Shown here piece by piece: positions 35,152-43,284 of a DNA stretch of 64,000 nt. The position numbers were made by a program, and so were the translations under genes. The notes below the pieces were generated by a model. That model saw only the letters and a program-made list of their open reading frames with translations, had not been told where the DNA came from and searched no databases. This stretch comes from Ruminococcus sp. (lineage in GTDB: Bacteria > Bacillota > Clostridia > Oscillospirales > Ruminococcaceae). Where the stretch lies: positions 20,857 through 84,856 of the forward strand of contig JAGCWY010000016.1 of NCBI GenBank assembly GCA_017961625.1. Direction: 5' to 3'. Numbering within the stretch: position 1 is the first letter of the stretch; every line of letters starts with the position of its first letter.

Positions 35152-35588
35152 GTGAAAATAAAGAATTTCAGCCACTGATCGTCGCTTTCTGCTGTAACTG
35201 GTGCTCATACGCAGGAGCAGATCTTTCGGGTACAAATAGACTTAGCTATCCGGCAAACGTAAAAATAATCAGAGTACCCTGCTCATGCCGTGTAAACCCT
35301 ATGTTTATACTCAAAGCCTTTCAGCGTGGTGCTGACGGAGTTATACTATGTGGTTGTCACCCTGGAGATTGCCATTATACATCAGGAAATTACTTTACAA
35401 GAAGAAGAATGACGCTTCTTTTCAGTATGCTTGACTTTCTCGGTATCGAACGTGATAGAACGAGAGTTGAATGGGTTTCCGCAGCAGAGGGTGCTAAATT
35501 TGCTGCGACTATGAACGAATTTACTGAAGCAATTAAAAAACTCGGCCCTAACCGAAGATTGGAGGATTTGCGATGCAGGAAGCAATGA
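35142..35588 (+). CDS. flxD: MvhD/FlxD-like iron-sulfur protein
   Basis: A 148-residue member of the methyl-viologen-reducing hydrogenase delta subunit family. Five or more conserved Cys occur in FCCNWCSYAGAD, VPCSCRVNP and LCGCHPGDCHY, the family's [2Fe-2S]-binding pattern. MvhD contacts HdrA and is its electron entry point. No Mvh hydrogenase genes are present, which matches FlxD in FlxABCD-HdrABC complexes, where NADH replaces hydrogen. It overlaps hdrA by 10 nt and the next gene by 16 nt. Confidence 0.88.
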   Translation: MQVSENKEFQPLIVAFCCNWCSYAGADLSGTNRLSYPANVKIIRVPCSCRVNPMFILKAFQRGADGVILCGCHPGDCHYTSGNYFTRRRMTLLFSMLDFLGIERDRTRVEWVSAAEGAKFAATMNEFTEAIKKLGPNRRLEDLRCRKQ

Positions 35589-36544
35589 TTAATAAAGCAA
35601 AGCAGCTTTTAGCTGATGGCACCGTTGATCGGGTCATAGGTTGGAAGAGGGGAGAATTCGTTTATGATATAACCCCTGCTGTGTTTGAGACTGTTGAGGA
35701 GCTTGAAGCAAATTTTGTATACGATGACTTTACTTCGGCAAATGTTTCAAAATACCTTGTAAAAGAGAGCAGAAAGGAAGGTAGGATACTTGCTTTTCTT
35801 AAGCCCTGCGATACATACAGCTTCAATCAGCTAATAAAGGAGCACAGAGTTGTACGTGAGAACGTTTATATAATCGGTATACCCGGAGGTCCAAAGCTTG
35901 ACATAGAAAAGATAAAGGCAAAGGGTATTACCGGAATACTCGGTGTTAAGAATGAGAATTACACATTAGAAATAGATACAGTATACGGCAAAGAGAATAT
36001 GCCTTTCTACGAGGCTATACTTGATAAATGTTCTTCCTGTAAAAGCAAGAAGCACGTGATTTATGACGAGTTAATGGGTGAAGAGGGCGATGTTCTCGAC
36101 TCCAATCGCTTTGATATGGTTGAGAAGCTTGAAAATATGACTGCACAGGAACGTTTCAATTTTTGGAGAGAGCAGCTTTCTAAGTGTATTCGTTGCAATG
36201 CTTGTCGCAATGTCTGTCCGGCTTGTACCTGTGAGAAATGTGTATTCGATAATCCAGATTCAGGTATTGAGAACAAGGCTCCTTCTGACAGCTTCGAGGA
36301 AAATATGTTCCATATAATTCGTGCATTTCATGTTGCAGGTAGATGTACGGACTGTGGTGAGTGTTCTAGAGTATGCCCTCAGAATATACCGCTCCACCTA
36401 CTCAATAGAAAGTTTATAAAGGATATCAATGCCTTTTACGGTGAGTACCAGGCAGGTGAGGATACTGTTTCACTTGCTCCGCTCAATGAGTACAAACAGG
36501 ACGACTGCGAGACAGGCATTGTTCACGAAAGGGGAGTTGAGTAA
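35573..36544 (+). CDS. flxC: FlxC-like 4Fe-4S dicluster protein
   Basis: A 323-residue soluble protein. An N-terminal domain of about 200 residues carries CDTYSF and CSSCKSKK. A C-terminal dicluster domain has CIRCNACRNVCPACTCEKC and CTDCGECSRVCPQ. It resembles F420-hydrogenase beta/FdhB-like iron-sulfur proteins and the FlxC position of FlxABCD-HdrABC operons. Its role would be electron relay between the NADH-oxidising module and HdrA. It overlaps flxD by 16 nt and flxB by 1 nt. The symbol rests on gene order as well as sequence. Confidence 0.78.
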   Translation: MQEAMINKAKQLLADGTVDRVIGWKRGEFVYDITPAVFETVEELEANFVYDDFTSANVSKYLVKESRKEGRILAFLKPCDTYSFNQLIKEHRVVRENVYIIGIPGGPKLDIEKIKAKGITGILGVKNENYTLEIDTVYGKENMPFYEAILDKCSSCKSKKHVIYDELMGEEGDVLDSNRFDMVEKLENMTAQERFNFWREQLSKCIRCNACRNVCPACTCEKCVFDNPDSGIENKAPSDSFEENMFHIIRAFHVAGRCTDCGECSRVCPQNIPLHLLNRKFIKDINAFYGEYQAGEDTVSLAPLNEYKQDDCETGIVHERGVE

Positions 36545-37563
36545 TGCTTAGGATATCATTTGGAAAGATTGATAAGCTTTTTGAAGCTGTCTCGGCTTCA
36601 CAGACTCTATATATCCCTGTTGATCGCGAGGACGGTGCAGCTGAGTATAAAAAATATGAGAGTGGGATGAAACTAAGCAACGCTCTCAATACTGTAAGAA
36701 GCGCCAAGGATTTCTTCTTTCCTCAGACAGAAAACCTTGTTGACTTCAAAATGGAAGGTAAAAAAATCGAAGTTATAGATGTCCGTGAGGAATCTGAAGA
36801 TTTTGTAATCTTTGGTGTCCGAGCCTGTGACGCAAGAAGCTTTACTATACTTGATAAAGTATTCCTTTCTGAGCCTATAGACAGTTATTATAAAAACCGC
36901 CGTGACCACGGTACAGTTGTAACTATGGCTTGCACGCACCCAACCGAGACATGTTTCTGCAGAACTTTCGGTATTGATCCAGTAGCTCCCGAAGGAGACG
37001 CTGTCTGCTACAGTGACGGTGAGAGTTTATTCATTGAGGCTCACAACGAAAAGGGTCAGAAGTTTATCGACACTATTTCTTCACTACTTGAAGAAGGAGA
37101 TACGTCGAAGCTTGAGGTCATACGTGAAAAGACGAGAGATATACTCAAAAAGTTACCTCTTGCAAATATTAATACAGATAACTTCGGCGGTGACAAGTTA
37201 AATGAGTATTTTAATTCTGACAAATGGGGAGAGCTTTCAGAAAGCTGTCTTGGCTGCGGTACCTGCACTTTTGTATGCCCTACCTGTCAGTGCTATGATA
37301 TAAAGGATTTCAACACAGGTCACGGTATAAAGCGTTTCCGCTGCTGGGATTCATGTATGTATTCAGATTTCACAAAAATGGCTCATGGCAATCCAAGGCT
37401 TACACAGCTTGAACGCTTCCGTCAAAGGTTTATGCATAAGCTCGTTTATTTCCCGGCAAACAATAACGGAGAATTCGGATGTGTCGGCTGTGGAAGATGT
37501 CTTTCAAAGTGTCCGATATCAATGAATATCGTAAAAGTCATGAAAGCATTGGAGGTAAAGTGA
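36544..37563 (+). CDS. flxB: FlxB-like 4Fe-4S protein (sulfhydrogenase beta/AsrA-like)
   Basis: A 339-residue protein similar to the beta subunits of sulfhydrogenase and anaerobic sulfite reductase. The N-terminal domain contains GVRACDARSFTILDKVF, and MACTHPTETCFCRTFG follows. Two C-terminal ferredoxin motifs are present, CLGCGTCTFVCPTCQC and CVGCGRCLSKCP. It is expected to partner with the FAD/NAD subunit encoded next. Start and stop overlap both neighbours by 1 nt (TAATG and ATGA style), a sign of translational coupling. Confidence 0.82.
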   Translation: MLRISFGKIDKLFEAVSASQTLYIPVDREDGAAEYKKYESGMKLSNALNTVRSAKDFFFPQTENLVDFKMEGKKIEVIDVREESEDFVIFGVRACDARSFTILDKVFLSEPIDSYYKNRRDHGTVVTMACTHPTETCFCRTFGIDPVAPEGDAVCYSDGESLFIEAHNEKGQKFIDTISSLLEEGDTSKLEVIREKTRDILKKLPLANINTDNFGGDKLNEYFNSDKWGELSESCLGCGTCTFVCPTCQCYDIKDFNTGHGIKRFRCWDSCMYSDFTKMAHGNPRLTQLERFRQRFMHKLVYFPANNNGEFGCVGCGRCLSKCPISMNIVKVMKALEVK

Positions 37564-38390
37564 TGAATAGTGATACATTGATCCCTTATATTGGAGTTGT
37601 TACTGATATAAGACAGGATACTCCGGATGTAAAAACTTTCAGGGTGATATCACCTGAGGGTGGAAAGGTATTTGAGCATTTACCAGGTCAGTGTGCGATG
37701 CTTTCGATTCCCGGAGTCGGCGAAGCTATGTTTTCAATAACCTCCTCGCCAACGAACAAGGAGTATATGGAGTTCAGTATAAAGAAATGTGGCTGTCTTA
37801 CAAATTGGCTCCATGCTATGGAGGTAGGTCAGCAGATAACCATACGAGGACCTTACGGAAACGCTTTCCCGGTCGAAACAGAACTCAAAGGAAAGGATCT
37901 TCTTTTTATTGCTGGCGGTATCGGTTTAGCTCCTCTTCGTTCAGTTATCAACTATGTCCGTGACAACCGTTCAAACTACGGTGATGTACAGATAATCTAC
38001 GGTTCACGTTCAAAGGATGATCTTGTTGACTACAAGGAGATAATCGACGAGTGGATGGCTGATGAAGGAATTGAAGTCAATCTTACAATTGATAATCCTC
38101 AGGAAGGCTGGGACGGTCATGTTGGTTTTGTTCCAAACTATGTTAAGGAGCTTGATCCTTCAGTAAATAAGACAGTCCTTATATGCGGTCCTCCCATAAT
38201 GATCAAATTTACTCTTGCAGGACTGAAGGAGCTAGGTTTCAGTGAAACACAGGTATACACAACCATGGAGCTTCGCATGAAATGTGGAGTGGGAAAGTGC
38301 GGTCGCTGCAACATTGGAAATAAGTATGTTTGCAAGGACGGTCCTGTTTTTCGTTTCGACCAGCTCGGCGAACTGCCCGATGAATATTAA
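37563..38390 (+). CDS. flxA: FlxA-like FAD/NAD(P)-binding subunit
   Basis: A 275-residue ferredoxin-reductase-fold protein. The flavin site region is AMFSITSSP, and the nucleotide-binding motif is IAGGIGLAPLRSV near residue 120. A PyrK/HydG-like C-terminal [2Fe-2S] site is formed by MKCGVGKCGRC and VCKDGPVF. It would oxidise NADH (or NADPH) and pass electrons to FlxB/FlxC. The frame is open upstream into flxB, but GGAGGTAAAGTG places the start at 37563. The fumarate reductase iron-sulfur gene follows after 15 nt. Confidence 0.88.
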   Translation: MNSDTLIPYIGVVTDIRQDTPDVKTFRVISPEGGKVFEHLPGQCAMLSIPGVGEAMFSITSSPTNKEYMEFSIKKCGCLTNWLHAMEVGQQITIRGPYGNAFPVETELKGKDLLFIAGGIGLAPLRSVINYVRDNRSNYGDVQIIYGSRSKDDLVDYKEIIDEWMADEGIEVNLTIDNPQEGWDGHVGFVPNYVKELDPSVNKTVLICGPPIMIKFTLAGLKELGFSETQVYTTMELRMKCGVGKCGRCNIGNKYVCKDGPVFRFDQLGELPDEY

Positions 38391-38405
38391 AAAGGAGAAA
38401 CTCGC

Positions 38406-39089
38406 ATGGAAAATATGTTGAATGTTTATCTGTTCGGCAAGAAATATGAAGTGCCGGCAGGTCTTACAATAATGACAGCGATGGAATATGCAGGCTATGA
38501 TCTTGTAAGAGGCTGTGGCTGTAGAAACGGCTTCTGCGGTGCCTGTGCTACAATTTACAGGATAAAAGGCGAGATAGAACTTCATGGTTGCCTTGCTTGT
38601 CAGACTGAGGTACAGGAAGGAATGTACATTGCTACTCTTCCTTTTTTTCCTCTTGAAAAAAGAATCTACAATATTGAAGAGATTAAGCCTGATCAGCAAA
38701 TAATGATGCAGCTTTATCCAGAGATATACAGCTGTATAGGCTGCAATGCCTGTACTAAAGCCTGTACGCAGGAGCTCAATGTTATGCAATATATCGCATA
38801 TGCTCAGAGAGGCGAATACGAAAAATGCGCAGAGGAGAGCTTTGACTGTGTAATGTGTGGAGTATGTTCGTCTCGATGTCCTGCTGGAATATCACATCCT
38901 CAGGTTGCAATGCTTGCAAGACGTCTCAACGGTAAGTATATAGCTCCAGAATGCGGACACCTTTCCGACAGGGTTAATGAAGTAAACGAAGGCATTTTTG
39001 ATAAGGATATCGAAGAACTTATGACAAAAGCGGTTGATAATATCGAAGAGATTAAGGATATGTATAATCACCGCGAGATTGAGAAGTAA
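38406..39089 (+). CDS. Fumarate reductase/succinate dehydrogenase-like iron-sulfur subunit
   Basis: A 227-residue FrdB/TfrB-like protein. The N-terminal [2Fe-2S] domain has CGCRNGFCGAC plus the distal GCLAC, and two C-terminal cluster motifs follow, CIGCNACTKACT and CVMCGVCSSRCP. In archaeal thiol:fumarate reductase, TfrB also carries an HdrB-like CCG domain; it is missing here, while a separate hdrB lies in the same operon. The protein would carry electrons to the flavoprotein encoded 12 nt downstream. No membrane anchor gene is present, so the reductase should be soluble. Confidence 0.85.
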   Translation: MENMLNVYLFGKKYEVPAGLTIMTAMEYAGYDLVRGCGCRNGFCGACATIYRIKGEIELHGCLACQTEVQEGMYIATLPFFPLEKRIYNIEEIKPDQQIMMQLYPEIYSCIGCNACTKACTQELNVMQYIAYAQRGEYEKCAEESFDCVMCGVCSSRCPAGISHPQVAMLARRLNGKYIAPECGHLSDRVNEVNEGIFDKDIEELMTKAVDNIEEIKDMYNHREIEK

Positions 39090-39101
39090 GGAGGGGAGAG
39101 T

Positions 39102-40703
39102 ATGTACAAGATAGAAAAGTTAAATGAACTTGCAAAGATTGTTGCTGCCAAAAGAGCAGAAAATGCAACTCTCGAACCCCGAAGAATGACAGCAGAGGAG
39201 AAAGATGACCTTCTTGCTCATTTTCACCCTGATTATAAACAGGACGAATTTACTGTCCTTTCTGCTGGCGTCAATAAAGGTGATAAAGTTCCCACACAGC
39301 TAGCGGAACTGCTTCAGGGCAGAAGCAGAATAACTGCCGATGACGTAGACCTTACTGCTCCTGATTACGAGACAGATGTTCTTATTATCGGTGGCGGAGG
39401 CGCAGGAGCTTCAGCTGCTATAGAAGCTGACGAGGCAGGCGTAAAGGCAATGATCGTCACAAAGCTTCGTATAGGTGATGCAAACACGATGATGGCGGAA
39501 GGCGGCATACAGGCAGCCGACAAGCCAAATGACTCTCCTGCAATACATTTCCTTGACGCTTTTGGTGGTGGACATTTTGCCGCAAAGCCGGAGCTTGTAA
39601 AAAAGCTTGTTACTAAAGCTCCCGAGGCTATCCAGTGGCTCAATAAGCTTGGCGTTGAATTTGATAAAGAACCAGACGGCACAATGGTAACTACTCACGG
39701 TGGTGGAACTTCACGCAAGAGAATGCATGCTGCAAAGGATTATTCCGGTGCAGAGATAATGCGAACCCTTCGTGATGAGGTAATAAACCGTGGTATCCCG
39801 GTTGTTGATTTTACAGCTGCTGTTGAGATAATCCTCGATGAAAACGGCAGGGCAGCAGGTGCGGTTCTCATGAATATGGAAACAAAGGAACTTCTTGTTG
39901 CAAAGGCAAAGACTGTTGTTATAGCTACCGGTGGTGCAGGACGTCTTCATTATCAGGGCTTCCCAACTTCAAATCATTATGGTGCAACTGCCGATGGTCT
40001 TATCCTAGGCTATAGAGTTGGAGCAAAACTCCTTTATGCTGATACATTGCAGTATCACCCGACAGGTACTGGCTATCCTGAGCAGATCTTCGGCGCACTT
40101 GTTACCGAAAAGGTCCGTTCTCTTGGCGCAAAGCTTGTGAATATAGATGGCGATGTATTCATGCATCCGCTAGAGACAAGAGATGTTACAGCTGCTTCTA
40201 TCATACGCGAATGTACTGAGCGCGGTAAAGGAATTGAGACTACTCTCGGTAAAGCCGTATGGCTCGATACACCTATGATTGAGTACAAGAACGGAGAGGG
40301 AACTATAGAAAAGCGTATCCCTGCCATGATGAGAATGTTTGGCAAATACGGCATAGATATACGCAAGGAACCTATACTTGTATATCCTACGCTTCACTAT
40401 CAGAATGGCGGTCTTGAGATTGCTGACGACTGCTCTACAGGAGTTGAAAATCTCTATGCAGCTGGCGAAGTTGCAGGCGGTATCCACGGTAGAAACAGAC
40501 TTATGGGTAATTCTCTACTTGATGTTATAGTTTTCGGAAGAAACGCCGGTATAAACGCTGCTGCTAAAGCTAAGGATACGGCGTGTCTGCAAAAGCTTAC
40601 ACTCGCTCATATAGATAGCTTCAATAAGGAGCTTGAAGCCGCAGGCGCTGAAAGCGGTATGGCTTCACCTATGCTGCTTCCTCATTACGCAAGAAAGAAA
40701 TAA
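39102..40703 (+). CDS. Fumarate reductase-like flavoprotein subunit
   Basis: A 533-residue FrdA/SdhA/TfrA-family flavoprotein. The FAD Rossmann motif VLIIGGGGAGASAA starts near residue 93 after a 90-residue N-terminal extension absent from membrane-bound FrdA. Fumarate-site residues are present: His319 (QYHPTG), Arg360 (ETRDVTAA), His432 (LHYQNGG) and the Arg-rich GRNRLMGNSLLD loop. Asn128 sits where covalent-FAD enzymes have the histidyl linkage (ANTMMAEGG), so FAD is probably non-covalent. The C-terminus is short compared with E. coli FrdA. L-aspartate oxidase is an alternative family member, but the iron-sulfur partner argues for fumarate reductase. Confidence 0.87.
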   Translation: MYKIEKLNELAKIVAAKRAENATLEPRRMTAEEKDDLLAHFHPDYKQDEFTVLSAGVNKGDKVPTQLAELLQGRSRITADDVDLTAPDYETDVLIIGGGGAGASAAIEADEAGVKAMIVTKLRIGDANTMMAEGGIQAADKPNDSPAIHFLDAFGGGHFAAKPELVKKLVTKAPEAIQWLNKLGVEFDKEPDGTMVTTHGGGTSRKRMHAAKDYSGAEIMRTLRDEVINRGIPVVDFTAAVEIILDENGRAAGAVLMNMETKELLVAKAKTVVIATGGAGRLHYQGFPTSNHYGATADGLILGYRVGAKLLYADTLQYHPTGTGYPEQIFGALVTEKVRSLGAKLVNIDGDVFMHPLETRDVTAASIIRECTERGKGIETTLGKAVWLDTPMIEYKNGEGTIEKRIPAMMRMFGKYGIDIRKEPILVYPTLHYQNGGLEIADDCSTGVENLYAAGEVAGGIHGRNRLMGNSLLDVIVFGRNAGINAAAKAKDTACLQKLTLAHIDSFNKELEAAGAESGMASPMLLPHYARKK

Positions 40704-40708
40704 TAAAT

Positions 40709-40730
40709 GGTACGCTGTAAACAGCGTACC
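40709..40730. repeat. Hairpin between the reductase and the transporter
   Basis: GGTACGCTG and CAGCGTACC form a perfect 9-bp stem with loop TAAA and no T-run. A TATAAT at 40741-40746 follows, but its -35 position falls in the hairpin and is poor (TAAACA). The transporter may be read through from the operon or have a weak promoter of its own. Confidence 0.5.
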
Positions 40731-40769
40731 TAAAATATGTTATAATAAAAGAAAGTAAAGTGATAAATA

Positions 40770-41981
40770 ATGGATATGTTTAACGGAATAATGTCAATTC
40801 ACGGCGTTTCCTTCCTTATGATATCAGTTTTAGCCATCGCCGCCCTTGGCTATGTTCTTGGCAGGGTAACTATAAAGGGTATTTCTCTTGGTACAGCAGG
40901 CGTTTTCATTGTTGCGCTGATTTACGGTTGCTTATTCTATAAAAATCTTTCAACTGAGATCAATCCCGATTTCGTTAGCAATGCATTGAAAATAGTTGAT
41001 AATCTTGGACTTATTCTCTTTGTTACAGCTGTTGGATTTATTGCAGGACCGAATTTCTTCGGTAACTTTAAAAAGAACTTCAAGTCTTATGTTCTGCTTG
41101 CAATCATAATAATTTTAAGCGGCGGTCTTGCCTGTGCAGGTTGCATTATGGTAGGCAGAAACTTCACAGATCTTAACAATGAGGAATTTACAGCTATGCT
41201 AACAGGAATACTGTCAGGCGCTCTTACAAGCACACCAGGTTTTTCAGCTGCTAAGGATGCAGTAGGAAACGATCATCTTCAGAGTATAGTTTCTGTTGGA
41301 TATGCGATTGCCTATATCTTTGGAGTAATTGGTGTAGTCCTCTTTGTTCAGATAATTCCTAAGCTTACTAAAGCGGATATGCAAAAGGAAAGAGAACTAC
41401 TAGCACCAACTTCTAAGAAAGAAACAAAAGAAAAAAAGATGTTTAAACTTATTGAAATGGACAGCTTCGGTATCATGCCTTTTGCAATGGCTGCATTTGG
41501 GGGAATAATTATTGGCTCGGTCAAGTTCGGCAACTTCTCTCTTTCTACAACAGGAGGCTGTCTACTTGTATCACTGATATTCGGACATTTCGGACATTTC
41601 GGCAAATTCTCTGTAACCCCGAAGGATTCAACACTCAAAGTTTTTCGTGAACTGGGTCTGATGTTTTTCCTGATTGGTGCGGGAGTTTCCGGAGGAGCTA
41701 AGTTTGTTCAGTATTTTGATGCTGTATATTTTGTATATGGAATGATAATGACTATTATACCTATGATAATCGGTTATCTGTTTGCAAAGTATGTTTTGAA
41801 GCTCAGCCTTCTCAACAATCTTGGCTCAATAACAGGAGGTATGACTTCTACTCCTGCTCTCGGCACTCTTATAAGTACTGCCGGTACAGAAAATGTTGCG
41901 TCTGCTTATGCAGCTACATATCCTGTCGCTCTAATTTCTGTGGTGCTGGTATCACAGTTCCTTATAATACTATTTAAGTAA
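40770..41981 (+). CDS. AspT/YidE/YbjL-family transporter (candidate succinate or dicarboxylate exporter)
   Basis: A 403-residue membrane protein with about ten membrane segments arranged as two repeats. The repeat motif occurs as SGALTSTPG near residue 150 and GGMTSTPALG near 355, separated by a polar loop (about 205-225). The family includes the aspartate:alanine exchanger AspT and the corynebacterial succinate exporter SucE. TrkA-C domains found in many relatives are absent. Its place after fumarase and fumarate reductase makes succinate or fumarate export the best guess. A bidirectional terminator follows. Confidence 0.82.
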   Translation: MDMFNGIMSIHGVSFLMISVLAIAALGYVLGRVTIKGISLGTAGVFIVALIYGCLFYKNLSTEINPDFVSNALKIVDNLGLILFVTAVGFIAGPNFFGNFKKNFKSYVLLAIIIILSGGLACAGCIMVGRNFTDLNNEEFTAMLTGILSGALTSTPGFSAAKDAVGNDHLQSIVSVGYAIAYIFGVIGVVLFVQIIPKLTKADMQKERELLAPTSKKETKEKKMFKLIEMDSFGIMPFAMAAFGGIIIGSVKFGNFSLSTTGGCLLVSLIFGHFGHFGKFSVTPKDSTLKVFRELGLMFFLIGAGVSGGAKFVQYFDAVYFVYGMIMTIIPMIIGYLFAKYVLKLSLLNNLGSITGGMTSTPALGTLISTAGTENVASAYAATYPVALISVVLVSQFLIILFK

Positions 41982-41987
41982 TAATAA

Positions 41988-42019
41988 AGCGCTTCCCCGA
42001 AGGAAGCGCTCAATTTTTT
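41988..42019. terminator. Bidirectional terminator between the transporter and pyrE
   Basis: AGCGCTTCC (41988-41996) pairs with GGAAGCGCT (42002-42010); a T-run follows on the plus strand and TTTATTATT on the minus strand. Confidence 0.88.
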
Positions 42020-42671
42020 ATTTAACACCGTATTTTTCTCTGTAAGCAAGCATTTTTTCAAGGTATTCCTTGCCAGGAACGATCTCCTTCTTTATGGTGT
42101 CGATGATATCCTCCATTGTAACAATTGGATATACTATAACGCCAAAATCACGTTTTACCTCCTGTACAGCTGAAAGATCTCCTGTACCCTTTTCCATACG
42201 ATCAACTGTGATCACCATTCCTGTAACATTTACGTCAGCAGCCGTCATGAGCTTTGGCATAGACTCGCGCAGTGCCTTTCCTGATGTCATAACATCATCA
42301 ATTATAACGACTCTTTCTCCGTCTCTGAGCTCCTTACCTACGAACATTCCCCCCTCGCCGTGATCCTTTGCTTCCTTACGGTCAAAGCAGTATGATACGT
42401 CGATACCGTACTTATTGCTGAGTGCAACGACGGCCGAAACAGCAAGTGGTATTCCTTTGTAGGCCGGACCAAAAAGCGTATCTACTGGAATATCGTTATC
42501 CTTGATACATTCTGCGTAGTATTCGCCGAGCTTTGCGAGTTGAGCTCCTGTTTTGTAGTTGCCGCAGTTTATGAAATAAGGAGCTATTCTGCCACTTTTT
42601 AGAGTGAATTCCCCAAAAGTAAGCACTCCGCAGTCAACCATGAATTTTATGAAACTTTCCTTGTAGTTCAT
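42018..42671 (-). CDS. pyrE: Orotate phosphoribosyltransferase
   Basis: Converts orotate and PRPP to OMP in pyrimidine synthesis. The product from the ATG at 42671 has 217 residues; GGAGG lies 8 nt before it, so the in-frame start 11 codons upstream is not used. The PRPP loop is VVIIDDVMTSGKAL, and FGPAYKGIPLA and YCFDRKEAKDHGEGG are typical OPRT motifs. It is encoded 48 nt after the zinc-ribbon gene on the same strand, apart from pyrB at 52 kb. Confidence 0.94.
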   Translation of the reverse strand: MNYKESFIKFMVDCGVLTFGEFTLKSGRIAPYFINCGNYKTGAQLAKLGEYYAECIKDNDIPVDTLFGPAYKGIPLAVSAVVALSNKYGIDVSYCFDRKEAKDHGEGGMFVGKELRDGERVVIIDDVMTSGKALRESMPKLMTAADVNVTGMVITVDRMEKGTGDLSAVQEVKRDFGVIVYPIVTMEDIIDTIKKEIVPGKEYLEKMLAYREKYGVK

Positions 42672-42719
42672 CTTTATGACCTCCGTTATGTATATTTCCT
42701 GCAAAGCAGGTGATCGGCT

Positions 42720-43070
42720 TTAAATCGCTTCATATATATGACCGCAGAACGGACATCGCGGATAATCAAGATCTATTTCTGCGCCGCATTCATTGCATAT
42801 TTTTTTAGGAAGAATGTCTATGTTTTCATCTATATCCTTGTTGAACTTACCAGCAAAGCCTGTTGGATGAGTCAATGGGAACACACCGATAAGCATACCA
42901 CATTCAGCACAATAGTATCCGATAGTTGAATCCTTGGGCACTTCACATATCATTGTATCATTCTCGTAGAATGTAGATACAGGATATACGAGTGACGAAT
43001 GCTTGCTTGGTATACCGCGTTGTTCTATTTTGAAGGTACCCTTTATCATTGGTTTACCACAATGAAACAT
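42720..43070 (-). CDS. Zinc-ribbon protein of unknown function
   Basis: A 116-residue protein. The N-terminus FHCGKPMIKG and YYCAECGMLIG resemble the DUF6487-type metal-binding motif. A second ribbon at the C-terminus has CNECG and CPFCG spaced by 10 residues. No catalytic motif or membrane segment is seen. GGGAGGGATGAAAT precedes the ATG. It is the first gene of a two-gene unit with pyrE. Metal binding is supported by sequence; function is unknown. Confidence 0.72.
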   Translation of the reverse strand: MFHCGKPMIKGTFKIEQRGIPSKHSSLVYPVSTFYENDTMICEVPKDSTIGYYCAECGMLIGVFPLTHPTGFAGKFNKDIDENIDILPKKICNECGAEIDLDYPRCPFCGHIYEAI

Positions 43071-43101
43071 ATTTCATCCCTCCCTTAGCGATTATAGTAT
43101 T

Positions 43102-43130
43102 ATTATAGACCTTTTTTATTCGGAATTCAA
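43102..43130 (-). promoter_or_regulatory. Promoter of the zinc-ribbon/pyrE unit
   Basis: On the minus strand, TTGAAT and TATAAT are separated by 17 nt. Confidence 0.8.
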
Positions 43131-43178
43131 GCCTCTGGCAAAATAAATTATAAATGTTTGGAAAAAAACTGAAATCTA

Positions 43179-43207
43179 TTGCAAAGATGTTCAAAAAGGG
43201 GTATAAT
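43179..43207 (+). promoter_or_regulatory. Promoter of the SGNH-like gene
   Basis: TTGCAA (43179-43184) and TATAAT (43202-43207), spacer 17 nt. It is divergent from the pyrE-unit promoter. Confidence 0.82.
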
Positions 43208-43284
43208 ATATTTATGTGTCATAATAAAAAATTTGTATGCCGTTTAAAATAGTTCGGCAGCTCTTTATAGAAAAGGAGTCATAT

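Noticed and set aside
31971..38390. Hydrogenase-linked Hdr complex (MvhADG type)
   Set aside because: No [NiFe] or [FeFe] hydrogenase catalytic subunit is encoded; an NAD-binding FlxA-like subunit is present instead.
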